Positions 17,585-26,000 of a stretch of DNA of 28,156 nt are shown here, piece by piece. Made by a program: the position numbers and the translations under genes. Within the stretch, counting starts at the first letter, position 1. Each line of letters begins with the position of its first letter. The stretch spans positions 1 to 28,156 of the forward strand of contig DGLB01000004.1 of the NCBI GenBank assembly GCA_002387845.1. Direction: 5' to 3'. Source of the DNA: Stenotrophomonas maltophilia. Lineage in GTDB: Bacteria; Pseudomonadota; Gammaproteobacteria; Xanthomonadales; Xanthomonadaceae. Under the pieces are notes generated by a model. The model searched no databases. It had not been told where the DNA came from and saw only the letters and a list, made by a program, of their open reading frames with translations.

Positions 17585-17608
17585 GCAGCCGGGCAAGCCC
17601 GGCTCTAC
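17585..17608 (-). repeat. SMAG-type palindrome ending composite repeat copy 3
   Basis: Reverse complement of the element at 16533-16556, base for base. It ends the composite repeat. Confidence 0.85.
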
Positions 17609-17651
17609 GCGGTGCGTGCAATTGCATCCCCATCGAAGGCCGGGAAACAAG

Positions 17652-17678
17652 AAGGCCCCGGATCGCCCCGGGGCCTTT
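17652..17678. terminator. Terminator hairpin after the RND gene
   Basis: AAGGCCCCG (17652-17660) pairs perfectly with CGGGGCCTT (17669-17677). It sits 22 bases past the RND stop. Only short, broken T-runs follow on either strand, so it may work weakly in both directions. Confidence 0.65.
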
Positions 17679-17699
17679 CAGTTCAAGCGTCAAGCACCA

Positions 17700-20600
17700 T
17701 CACCGGTCCGGGCGATGGGCGGCGTTGCCTTCGTTCTGGCGCTCCAGGAACTCCTTGGACGGTTCGTCCAGCTTGTCGCCCAGCATGCGGCGGACCACGA
17801 TGAAGAACACCGGAATCATCAGCAGGCCCAGGAAGGTGGCGAACACCATGCCGCCGATCACGCCCGTACCAATGGCGTGACGCGAATTGGCACCGGCACC
17901 GGTCGAGATCGCCATCGGGATCACGCCCATGATGAACGCGAACGAGGTCATCAGGATCGGGCGGAAGCGCAGGCGTGCCGCCTCGATGGTCGCCTCGCGC
18001 AGGTTCTTGCCCGCCGCGCGCTGCTCCACCGCGAATTCCACGATCAGGATCGCGTTCTTCGCCGCCAGACCGATCACCGTGATCAGGCCGATCTTGAAGT
18101 ACAGGTCGTTCGGCAGGCCGCGGGCCAGCGAGAACGCCAGCGCACCCAGCACGCCCAGCGGTACCACCAGCAGCACGGCCACCGGGATCGACCAGCTTTC
18201 ATACAGCGCGGCAAGGCACAGGAACACCACCACGATCGACAGCACCAGCAGCAGCGTCGCCGCATTGCCCGCCAGGATTTCCTGGTAGGACATGCCCGAC
18301 CAGTCGTAACCGAAGCCCGCCGGCAGGTCGTCGCTGACAATCCGCTCCATCGCCTGCATCGCTTCACCCGAGCTGCGCCCCGGTGCCTGCGAACCGACGA
18401 TGTTGATCGCCGAATAGCCGTTGTAACGGCTCAGCGACGGCGGTGCCGACACCCACTCGGACTTCACAACCGTGCTCAGCGGAATCATCGCCTGGGTGCC
18501 GTCGGCATTGGTCTGCAGGCTGCTTGGCGTGTAGAAGCTGTTCAACGACTCCGCACCGGTGCGGTACGGGCCATCGGCCTGCATGGTCACGCGCTTGATG
18601 CGGCCCTGGTAGAAGAAGTCGTTCACGTACACCGGAGCCAGCATCAGCTGGATCGTGCTGTACACGTCCGACACCGACAGACCCATGGTCTGCGCCTGGA
18701 CGCGGTCCACATGCAGCTGCAGCTGCGGGGCGTTTTCCAGCCCGTTCGGGCGCACCCCGGTCAGCGTGTCGCTTTCTTCCGCCGCCTTGCCCAGCAGGAT
18801 GTTGCGCGCCTGGGTCAGCTGTTCATAGCCGGCACCGCCACGGTCCTGCAGCCACATGTCGAAGCCGCCGAACTGGCCCAGGCCCTGCACCGTCGGCAGG
18901 TTGACCACGAAGATCTGCGCTTCCTTGATCCCGTAGAACGCACCATTCATGTTCTGGATGAACTCCGGAACCGTGATGTCACGGTCCGCCCACGGTTTCA
19001 GACGGATGAAGCCCATGCCGACGTTTTCGCCGGAGCCGACGAAGCTGAAACCGGCCACCTGCAGCATGCCTTCAAAGCCATCCTGCTTTTCCAGGATACC
19101 GCGCATCTGCGCAAAGGTCGCGTTGGTCTGCGCCTTGGTCGAGCCCGGCGGCAGCTGCACGATCGCCAGCGCGTAGCCCTGGTCTTCTTCCGGCAGGAAG
19201 CTGCCCGGCATGCGGGTGAACAGGAAGCCGCACAGCGCGGTCAGCACCACGAACAGGATCATCCAGCGCGGGGCATGCTTCACCGCCGAGGTGATGTGGC
19301 CCACGTAGGTGCCGCTGACCTTGTCGTAGTACTTGTTGAAGGTGCGGTAGACGATGTTCGGGTGATCGTTGTGGGTGGCCTTCAGGAAGGTCGCACACAG
19401 CGCCGGGGTGAAGCCCAGTGCCAGGAACGCCGAGAACGCCATCGCGATGGCGATGGTCAGCGCGAACTGCTTGTAGATCTCACCGGCCGCACCGCCCTGC
19501 AGCGCCGATGGAATGAACACCGCCGCCAGCACCACGGTAATGGCCACCACCGCGCCGGTGATCTGGGTCATGGCCTTCTGGGTCGCGGCCTTGGGCGGCA
19601 GCTTCTCCTCGGTCATGATGCGTTCGACGTTCTCGATCACCACGATCGCGTCATCGACCACGATGCCGATCGCCAGCACCATCGCGAACAGGGTCAGCTG
19701 GTTGATGGTGAAGCCGATGATGCTCATGCCCAGGAAGGTGCCGAGCAGGGCCACCGGGATGACCAGGGTGGGGATGAGGGTGGCGCGGAAGTTCTGCAGG
19801 AAGATCAGCATCACCAGGAACACCAGCACGACCGCTTCGATCAGGGTCTTGACCACTTCCTCGATCGAGATCTTCACGAAGGTGGTGCTGTCGTACGGCG
19901 AGAACCAGCTCACGCCCGCCGGGAAGCTGGGCTGCAGCTCGTCCATCTTGGCCCGCACCGCGTCGGCCACGTTCAGGGCGTTCGCGCCCGGCAGCAGCTG
20001 GATCGCGAAGGCACCGGTGGGGCGGCCGTTGTACTGGGTGTCAAAGCCGTAGTTGTTGGCACCAAAGGCAATGCGTGCCACGTCCTTGAGCATCACCCGC
20101 GAGCCATCTGCGTTTGCCCGCAGGATGATGTTCTCGAACTGCTCCGGCGAGCTGAAGCGGCCTTCGGCCGACACCGTGGCGGTGAAGTAGTGGCCGGCCG
20201 GGGACGGGTCCGAACCCAGCGAACCGGCGGCGAACTGCACGTTCTGCGCACGCACCGCAGCCAGCACCTGGCTGGCGCTGAGGTTGTAGCCCTGCATCTT
20301 CTCCGGGTTGAGCCAGATGTTCATGGCGTACTCGGAGCCGAACTGCTGGGTGCTGCCGACGCCCGGGATACGCGAGATCTGGTCGAGCACGCGCGAACCG
20401 ACGATGTCGTTCAGAGCATCGCGGTTGATCGCCTCGCTGTCCGAACGCAGCGCCACCACCATCAGGAAGCCGGCGTTGGCCTTGGCCACCACCACGCCCT
20501 GCTGGGTTACTTCGGTGGGCAGACGCGGCGTCGCCAGCGACACCTTGTTCTGCACCTGCACCTGCGCGATGTCCGGGTCGGTGCCGGTTTCAAAGGTCAG

Positions 20601-20873
20601 GGTGATCTGGGCGCGGCCGTTGGAGGCCGAGGAAGAACTGAAGTACAGCAGGTGATCGATACCGGTCAGCTGCTGCTCGATCACCTGGGTGACCGACTTT
20701 TCAGTGGTGTCGGCGCTGGCGCCGGGGTAGGTGGCGCTCACCGTCACCTGTGGCGGTGCGATGCTGGGGTAGGACTCCACGCCCAGACCGAGGATCGAGA
20801 TCACGCCCGCAAGCGAGATCAGGATCGCGACCACCCAGGCGAATACCGGGTGTTCAATGAAAAATTTAGGCAT
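17700..20873 (-). CDS. RND multidrug efflux pump, inner-membrane subunit (HAE1 family)
   Basis: A 1057-residue proton-driven exporter of the AcrB type. The N-terminus is MPKFFIEHPVFAWVVAILI, with a first membrane helix followed by a large periplasmic domain (GVESYPSIAPPQVTV, YPGASADTTE). The proton relay is intact: Asp407-Asp408 in GIVVDDAIVVIENVER and Lys939 in GLAAKNAILIVEF, at positions nearly equal to E. coli AcrB. Length matches the family. It starts 15 bases after the adaptor gene and is the last gene in the operon; no outer-membrane channel gene follows, so it probably borrows a TolC-like protein. Among Stenotrophomonas pumps, SmeGH has this gene order as far as I recall, but I do not assign the symbol. 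Confidence 0.95.
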   Translation of the reverse strand: MPKFFIEHPVFAWVVAILISLAGVISILGLGVESYPSIAPPQVTVSATYPGASADTTEKSVTQVIEQQLTGIDHLLYFSSSSASNGRAQITLTFETGTDPDIAQVQVQNKVSLATPRLPTEVTQQGVVVAKANAGFLMVVALRSDSEAINRDALNDIVGSRVLDQISRIPGVGSTQQFGSEYAMNIWLNPEKMQGYNLSASQVLAAVRAQNVQFAAGSLGSDPSPAGHYFTATVSAEGRFSSPEQFENIILRANADGSRVMLKDVARIAFGANNYGFDTQYNGRPTGAFAIQLLPGANALNVADAVRAKMDELQPSFPAGVSWFSPYDSTTFVKISIEEVVKTLIEAVVLVFLVMLIFLQNFRATLIPTLVIPVALLGTFLGMSIIGFTINQLTLFAMVLAIGIVVDDAIVVIENVERIMTEEKLPPKAATQKAMTQITGAVVAITVVLAAVFIPSALQGGAAGEIYKQFALTIAIAMAFSAFLALGFTPALCATFLKATHNDHPNIVYRTFNKYYDKVSGTYVGHITSAVKHAPRWMILFVVLTALCGFLFTRMPGSFLPEEDQGYALAIVQLPPGSTKAQTNATFAQMRGILEKQDGFEGMLQVAGFSFVGSGENVGMGFIRLKPWADRDITVPEFIQNMNGAFYGIKEAQIFVVNLPTVQGLGQFGGFDMWLQDRGGAGYEQLTQARNILLGKAAEESDTLTGVRPNGLENAPQLQLHVDRVQAQTMGLSVSDVYSTIQLMLAPVYVNDFFYQGRIKRVTMQADGPYRTGAESLNSFYTPSSLQTNADGTQAMIPLSTVVKSEWVSAPPSLSRYNGYSAINIVGSQAPGRSSGEAMQAMERIVSDDLPAGFGYDWSGMSYQEILAGNAATLLLVLSIVVVFLCLAALYESWSIPVAVLLVVPLGVLGALAFSLARGLPNDLYFKIGLITVIGLAAKNAILIVEFAVEQRAAGKNLREATIEAARLRFRPILMTSFAFIMGVIPMAISTGAGANSRHAIGTGVIGGMVFATFLGLLMIPVFFIVVRRMLGDKLDEPSKEFLERQNEGNAAHRPDR

Positions 20874-20888
20874 GACGGATCGTCCCCG

Positions 20889-22163
20889 TTATTGCTTGGT
20901 CGGTTCGGCAGCCGGAGCGCCTTCGGTGGGCTGGCCTTCGGCCTTGGCCGGGTCGGCCGCGGCGTCCGCCGGAGCCTGGGCCGGCGCAGCACCTGCGGCA
21001 GCACCCGCGGCAGGAGCCTGGCCATTGCCGTTGGCGGCAGTCGGCGTCCAGGGCTTGGCCGACGCCGGTGCGCCTTCCTTGACCTTCTGCACGCCGGCCA
21101 CGATCACCTGGTCGCCGGCTTCAATGCCGCCGGTGACCAGCCAGTTCGGACCCTGCTGGCCTTCGGTGGTCACGTTCTTGCGCACCACCTTGCCGTCCTT
21201 GCCGACCACCATCACGTAGCCACCCACGGTGTCGCGCTGCAGCGACTGCAGCGGAACCAGGAACGCGTTCTTGCGCTCACCCAGCACCGCCTGGAAGCTG
21301 ACGAACGAGCCCGGCAGCAGCAGCTGCTGCGGGTTCGGCAGCACCGCGCGCAGGGTCACCGCGCCGGTGGCCGGATCGACCGTGGCCGAGGAGTAGTCCA
21401 GGGTGCCCGGTTCGCCGTACACGCTGCCATCGGCCAGACGCACCTGCACGGTCGACTTGCCGTCGCCGCTCAGTGCCACCGACCCCTGGGCCTGCGCCCG
21501 GCGCAGCTGGGTCATTTCGTCCGAGCTCATCGAGAAGTTCACGTACAGCGGGTCGAGCTGATCCACGGTGGTCAGCAGGGTCACATCGCCCTGGCCGACC
21601 AGTGCGCCTTCGGTGACCTGCTGCTTGCCGGCACGGCCGCTGATCGGCGAGGTGACTTCGGCATAGCCCAGATTGATCTTCGCGCTGGTCACCGCGGCCT
21701 GGGCCTGGGTGACGGCGGCGGCGGCGGAGCGCTCGGCGGCTTCGGCGGCGTCAACGTCGGACTTGGACACGAACGCCTGCGGAGCCAGCGAACGGGCGCG
21801 ATCAGCGGCGGCCTTGGCGTTGACATAGGTCGCCTGCGCCGAGGCCAGCTGGCCCTGCGAGGAGTTCAACGAAGCCTGCAGCGGAGCCGGGTCGATCAGG
21901 AACAGGACCTGGCCCTGCTTGACGTCCTGGCCTTCCTGGTAGACGCGCTTGAGCAGCACGCCCGGCACGCGGGCGCGGACGTCGGCACTGCGGAACGGCG
22001 ACAGCCGGCCGACCAGCTCGCGCTGCAGCGGCAGGGTTTCCGCCTTGGCTTCGATCACGCCCACTTCCGGCGGCGGGGGCGTCTGCTGTTCCTGCTTCTT
22101 GCAGGCGGTCAGCGCAACGGCAACTGCGCACGTCAGGGCAAGGGTGCGGAGTGGGGCGATCAT
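20889..22163 (-). CDS. RND efflux periplasmic adaptor (membrane fusion lipoprotein)
   Basis: A 424-residue lipoprotein linking the RND pump to an outer-membrane channel. The signal peptide ends at a lipobox LTAC, giving Cys21. The family order follows: a first beta/lipoyl segment (VGRLSPFRSADVRARVPG, VLFLIDPAPLQASL), an alpha hairpin rich in Ala and Gln (about residues 95-165), the second lipoyl half (VTSPISGRAG), and beta-barrel and membrane-proximal domains (DPLYVNFSMSSDEM, VPLQSLQRDTVGGYVMVV). The last 60 residues or so are an Ala/Pro/Gly-rich tail of low complexity, longer than usual. The start codon overlaps the tetR stop by one base (TGATG), so translation is coupled. Confidence 0.94.
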   Translation of the reverse strand: MIAPLRTLALTCAVAVALTACKKQEQQTPPPPEVGVIEAKAETLPLQRELVGRLSPFRSADVRARVPGVLLKRVYQEGQDVKQGQVLFLIDPAPLQASLNSSQGQLASAQATYVNAKAAADRARSLAPQAFVSKSDVDAAEAAERSAAAAVTQAQAAVTSAKINLGYAEVTSPISGRAGKQQVTEGALVGQGDVTLLTTVDQLDPLYVNFSMSSDEMTQLRRAQAQGSVALSGDGKSTVQVRLADGSVYGEPGTLDYSSATVDPATGAVTLRAVLPNPQQLLLPGSFVSFQAVLGERKNAFLVPLQSLQRDTVGGYVMVVGKDGKVVRKNVTTEGQQGPNWLVTGGIEAGDQVIVAGVQKVKEGAPASAKPWTPTAANGNGQAPAAGAAAGAAPAQAPADAAADPAKAEGQPTEGAPAAEPTKQ

Positions 22164-22822
22164 CAGGAGAAACTCCGGAGTTGGTTTGAATGTGGTTCGG
22201 GAACAGCAGGGTGCACGGCAAAGGCTTGCAGGAAACTGTCCACGGAAAATTCTGCCCAGCGCCGACGCACGGCGGCGTCATCACGGTGGGGGGTATGGAA
22301 ACGCTGCTTCTCGAAATCCAGCCCGGCGATCATGCTCAATAGCAGTTCGGCCATGAAGTGTGGGTCGTCATGGCGGAGCAGGCCGCGCTGGATGCGGGTG
22401 GCGATCCATTCAGCTAAGTGAAGGGTCAGCGCGCCGGCCCCATCGCGGTACAGCGCCTGGGCTTCCTGCGGGAACTGCGCGGCTTCGGCGGCGATCAGGC
22501 GGCGCGCCTGCATCACCTGCGGCTCGCTGAAGTGCTCGATATGGTCGATGGCGAACTGCAGCAGGCAGCCGCGCAGGTCTTCCCCGTCCATCGCGCGCAG
22601 GCCCGCGGTGGCGCGGCACAGATGGCGCTGCATCACCCGGCGCAGCAGTTCCTGCTTGCTGCCGTAGCGGCTGTAGAGGGTCTGCTTGGAGCAGCCGGCC
22701 TGCTGGGCCACCGCTTCCATGCTCAACTGCATGCCCTGGGTGGACATCAATTCGCGCACGGCATCGAACACGCGGTGGTCGCGCGCGTCCAATGCGCCGG
22801 CAGCGGGGGTGGGGGAGTTCAC
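22163..22822 (-). CDS. TetR-family repressor of the adjacent RND operon
   Basis: A 219-residue regulator. The helix-turn-helix lies at about residues 33-54 (LSMEAVAQQAGCSKQTLYSRYG) in two pieces: SMEAVAQQAGCSK and QTLYSRYGSKQELL. A long helical ligand-binding domain follows, with a C-terminal region like other AcrR/TetR efflux regulators (PQVMQARRLIAAEA). GTG at 22822 is chosen: the open frame runs further upstream to 23203 but across the divergent promoter and into the glutamate dehydrogenase gene, without family-like sequence. No Shine-Dalgarno precedes it. It is first in the operon and on the same strand as the pump genes, so it would autoregulate with the pump rather than from a divergent promoter. 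Confidence 0.88.
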   Translation of the reverse strand: MNSPTPAAGALDARDHRVFDAVRELMSTQGMQLSMEAVAQQAGCSKQTLYSRYGSKQELLRRVMQRHLCRATAGLRAMDGEDLRGCLLQFAIDHIEHFSEPQVMQARRLIAAEAAQFPQEAQALYRDGAGALTLHLAEWIATRIQRGLLRHDDPHFMAELLLSMIAGLDFEKQRFHTPHRDDAAVRRRWAEFSVDSFLQAFAVHPAVPEPHSNQLRSFS

Positions 22823-23087
22823 GCGGTGGACTATACCGTCCAGTTCAGAATTGGAGAACCCTATCTTTTGGCACTGTCGTGCGGCGTATCGTCCGCCTGC
22901 CACCGGAGCGCGGGAAGATGGAAGGTGAGAGCTTCTGTGACCCACGTCTCCATACCCGGGCGCACTGCCGAAGCGTGACGTAAACGCCACCCAACCGAAA
23001 AACCAGATTCCGTCCTGCAGCAAGGCCTTTTCCTGCGGTAGGGCTACAATTTCATTTTTCCAACTGAGCAACACGCATCGCTCTGCC
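22823..23087. other. Divergent promoter region between tetR and gdh
   Basis: 265 bases. On the left is the possible tetR promoter. TACAAT at 23045-23050 is a plausible -10 for glutamate dehydrogenase, placing its start site about 30 bases before the ATG; no good -35 is visible. No further gene or clear palindrome was identified. Confidence 0.5.
22830..22835 (-). promoter_or_regulatory. Possible -10 box of the tetR-RND operon, giving a leaderless transcript
   Basis: On the minus strand TATAGT ends seven bases before the GTG start, with weak TTCTCC 17 bases upstream. Transcription would begin at or next to the start codon, which fits the lack of a Shine-Dalgarno. Confidence 0.4.
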
Positions 23088-26000
23088 ATGAAACCGCAAA
23101 AACCTGTCGCCAAGACCGTGAAAGCAAAAACCAAACCAGCCGATACGCAGACTGTTTCGCCAGTGGGCTTCTCTCTGGAACCGGTGTACACGGCCTTGCG
23201 CAAGCGTTACCCGGCGGCCGCCCAGGCCGAGGCAGTGGCCTTTGCCGCAGACTTCTACAAGCGCATGGAAGCGGACGAGTTCCCGCATCACACCGCTGAG
23301 GAGTGGGCCGCACTGGCTGCCGACATGCTGGAATTCGCCCGCAGCCGCAAGGTCGGCAAGGCCAACGTCCGCGTGTTCAACCCGACCTTGAAGGCCAACG
23401 GCTGGGAATCGCCGCACACCGTGCTGCAGATCGTCAACGACGACATGCCGTTCCTGGTGGATACGGTGACCATGGCGCTGGCCGAGCAGGGCATTGGCGT
23501 GCACGTGCTGGGTCACCCGGTGATCCGCTTCAGCCGTGACAAGGCCGGCAAGCTCACCAAGGTGAGCGACGGCACCGCCGAATCGGTGATGCTGCTGGAA
23601 ATCGACCGTCAGCCGGCCGAGGCCATGGCCGACGTGGAAAAGGCGATCAGCAAGTCGCTGGACGAGGTGCGTGCCATCGTCCGTGACTGGGACGCCATGC
23701 GCACCCAGGCGCTGAGCATTGCCGACGACCTCGGCAGCCGCCAGCTGCCGGTGGACGCCGCCTCGCGCGCCGAAGCCCAGGAATTCCTGCGCTGGGCTGC
23801 CGACAACCACTTCACCTTCTTCGGCTACCGCGAATACCGCGTGGAGAAGCAGGGCAAGGAAGAAGTGCTGGCTCCGCTCAACGACACCGGCCTGGGCCTG
23901 ATGAAGGGCCGCGACACCTCGGCGGCCCGTCCGGTCAAGACCCTCGCCGCGCAGGGGCTCAATGCCACCAGCGGGCTGAAGGACGCGCTGATCCTGACCA
24001 AGACCAATGCCCGTTCGCGCGTGCACCGCGCCGGCTACATGGACTACATCGGCGTGCTGGAATTCGACGCCAAGGGCAAGATCATCGGCGAGCAGCGCTT
24101 CCTCGGCCTGTTCACCTCCAGCGCCTACAACCGTCGCCCGTGGGAAATCCCGCTGGTGCGCCAGCGCCACGAATACGTGATGACGCAGTCGGGCCTGGCC
24201 CCGGCCAGCCACAGCGGCAAGGCCCTGCGCCACATCCTGGAAACCCTGCCGCGCGAAGAGCTGTTCCAGTCCAGCGAGGAAGAGCTGTACCGCACCGCCA
24301 TGGGCGTGCTGGGCCTGCAGGAGCGCGTGCGCAGCCGTCTGTTCCTGCGTCGCGACAAGTACAGCCGTTTCATCTCCGCGCTGGTCTACCTACCGCGCGA
24401 ACGCTTCAACACCGACGTGCGCCTGCGCATCGAGGCCATGCTGAAGGACGCGCTGCACGGCGAGTACGTGGACAGCTCGGTGGTGCTGGGCGAATCGCCG
24501 CTGGCCCAGGTGCACCTGATCGTGCGCCCGAAGGCCGGTGAAACCCTGGACGTGGACACCTCGGCACTGGAGCAGAAGCTGGCCCAGGTGCTGCGCAACT
24601 GGCAGGACGACCTGCGCGAAGCGCTGGTGGCCCGCCACGGTGAAACCGAAGGCCTGCGCATTGCCGCCCGCATCGGCAAGGCGCTGCCGGCCGGTTACAT
24701 CGAAGACTCCAGCACCGAGATCGCCGCCAACGACGTCAGCCAGCTTGACGCGCTGACCGGTCCGGACGACCTGCGCCTGAGCCTGCAGGCCGTGCAGCGC
24801 GAGAACGGCGAGGGCCTGCGCCTGAAGCTGTACCGCCAGCTGGACGACATTCCGCTGTCGGACGCGCTGCCGATGATGGAAAACATGGGCCTGCGCGTGA
24901 TCGCCGAGCGTCCGTACCGTCTGACGGTCGACAATGCGCCGGTGTACGTGCAGGACTTCGAGGTCGAATCGACCGCCGGTGCGATCAACGCGGCCAGCGT
25001 GGATGCAGCCTTCGGTGAAACCTTCGCCCGCGTGTGGCACGGCGACGCCGAGAACGACGGCTTCAACCGTCTGGTCCTGGCGGCCGGCCTGCACTGGCGC
25101 CAGGTCGCCATGCTGCGCGGTTACTGCAAGTACCTGCTGCAGACCGGCGTGCCGTTCTCGCAGGCGTACGTGGAAGGCACCTTCACCCGTTACCCGCTGC
25201 TGGCCCGCCTGCTGGTGGAGCTGTTCGAAGCCCGCTTCGACCCGGCCACCGGGCATGAGGACAAGGACGCCATCGCCGAGGGCCAGGCCCAGCTGCGCGC
25301 GCATCTGGACGTGCTGGCCGGCGGCGACGAGGCCACCCTGAAGGTGCTCAAGACCGTCGTCGACGCCCGCAAGGGCAACCGCGACGCGCAGCAGGAAGCG
25401 ACCCGCGAGGCGCTGGTCAAGCTGATGGACCGCGTGTCCAGCCTGGACGAAGACCGCATCCTGCGCAGCTTCATGGGCGTGATCGAAGCGACCCTGCGTA
25501 CCAGCTACTACCAGACCGATGCCGAGGGCCGTCCCGGCCACTGCATCAGCTTCAAGTTCGATTCGGCGCTGGTGCCGGACCTGCCCAAGCCGCGTCCGTA
25601 CCGCGAAATCTTCGTGTACGGCCCGCGCGTGGAAGGTACCCACCTGCGCTTCGGCGCGGTCGCTCGTGGTGGCCTGCGTTGGTCGGACCGTCGCGAAGAT
25701 TTCCGCACCGAGGTGCTGGGCCTGGTCAAGGCGCAGATGGTGAAGAACACCGTGATCGTGCCGGTCGGCGCGAAGGGCGGCTTCTTCGCCAAGATGCCGC
25801 CGGCCAGCGGTGACCGCGATGCGGTGTTCGCCAACGGCGTGGCCTGCTACAAGCTGTTCATCCAGGGCCTGCTGGACATCACCGACAACATCGTCAACAA
25901 CAAGATCGTGCCGCCGGTGGACGTGGTCCGCCACGACATGGACGACCCGTACCTGGTGGTGGCCGCCGACAAGGGCACCGCGACCTTCTCCGACATCGCC

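Larger units (their letters stand above)
17306..17608 (+). repeat. Composite structured repeat, copy 3 (longest)
   Basis: Head 17306-17390 matches 146-230. The middle holds a 20-bp perfect inverted repeat (17441-17460 with 17513-17532) that encloses two smaller palindromes. The tail (about 17533-17608) matches copy 1, with GGAAACCGATGA and GGGCTGTTCGCCA, and ends in a SMAG element in minus orientation (17585-17608). No coding capacity is convincing. Confidence 0.8.
17291..17699. other. Repeat-filled intergenic region between convergent genes
   Basis: The double-CXXCG gene (+) and the RND gene (-) converge here. The interval holds composite repeat copy 3 and the terminator hairpin at 17652-17678. 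No additional gene is supported. Confidence 0.7.

Noticed and set aside
17475..22421. Very long plus-strand open frame antisense to the RND and adaptor genes
   Set aside because: It mirrors real minus-strand genes with clear family motifs. In high-GC DNA the antisense frame opposite biased codons stays open; its His/Gln/Arg-rich composition is typical of such shadows.
22823..23203. N-terminal extension of the TetR regulator upstream to 23203
   Set aside because: The extension would cross the divergent promoter and the start of the glutamate dehydrogenase gene and contains no TetR-like sequence; the GTG at 22822 gives the normal family length.
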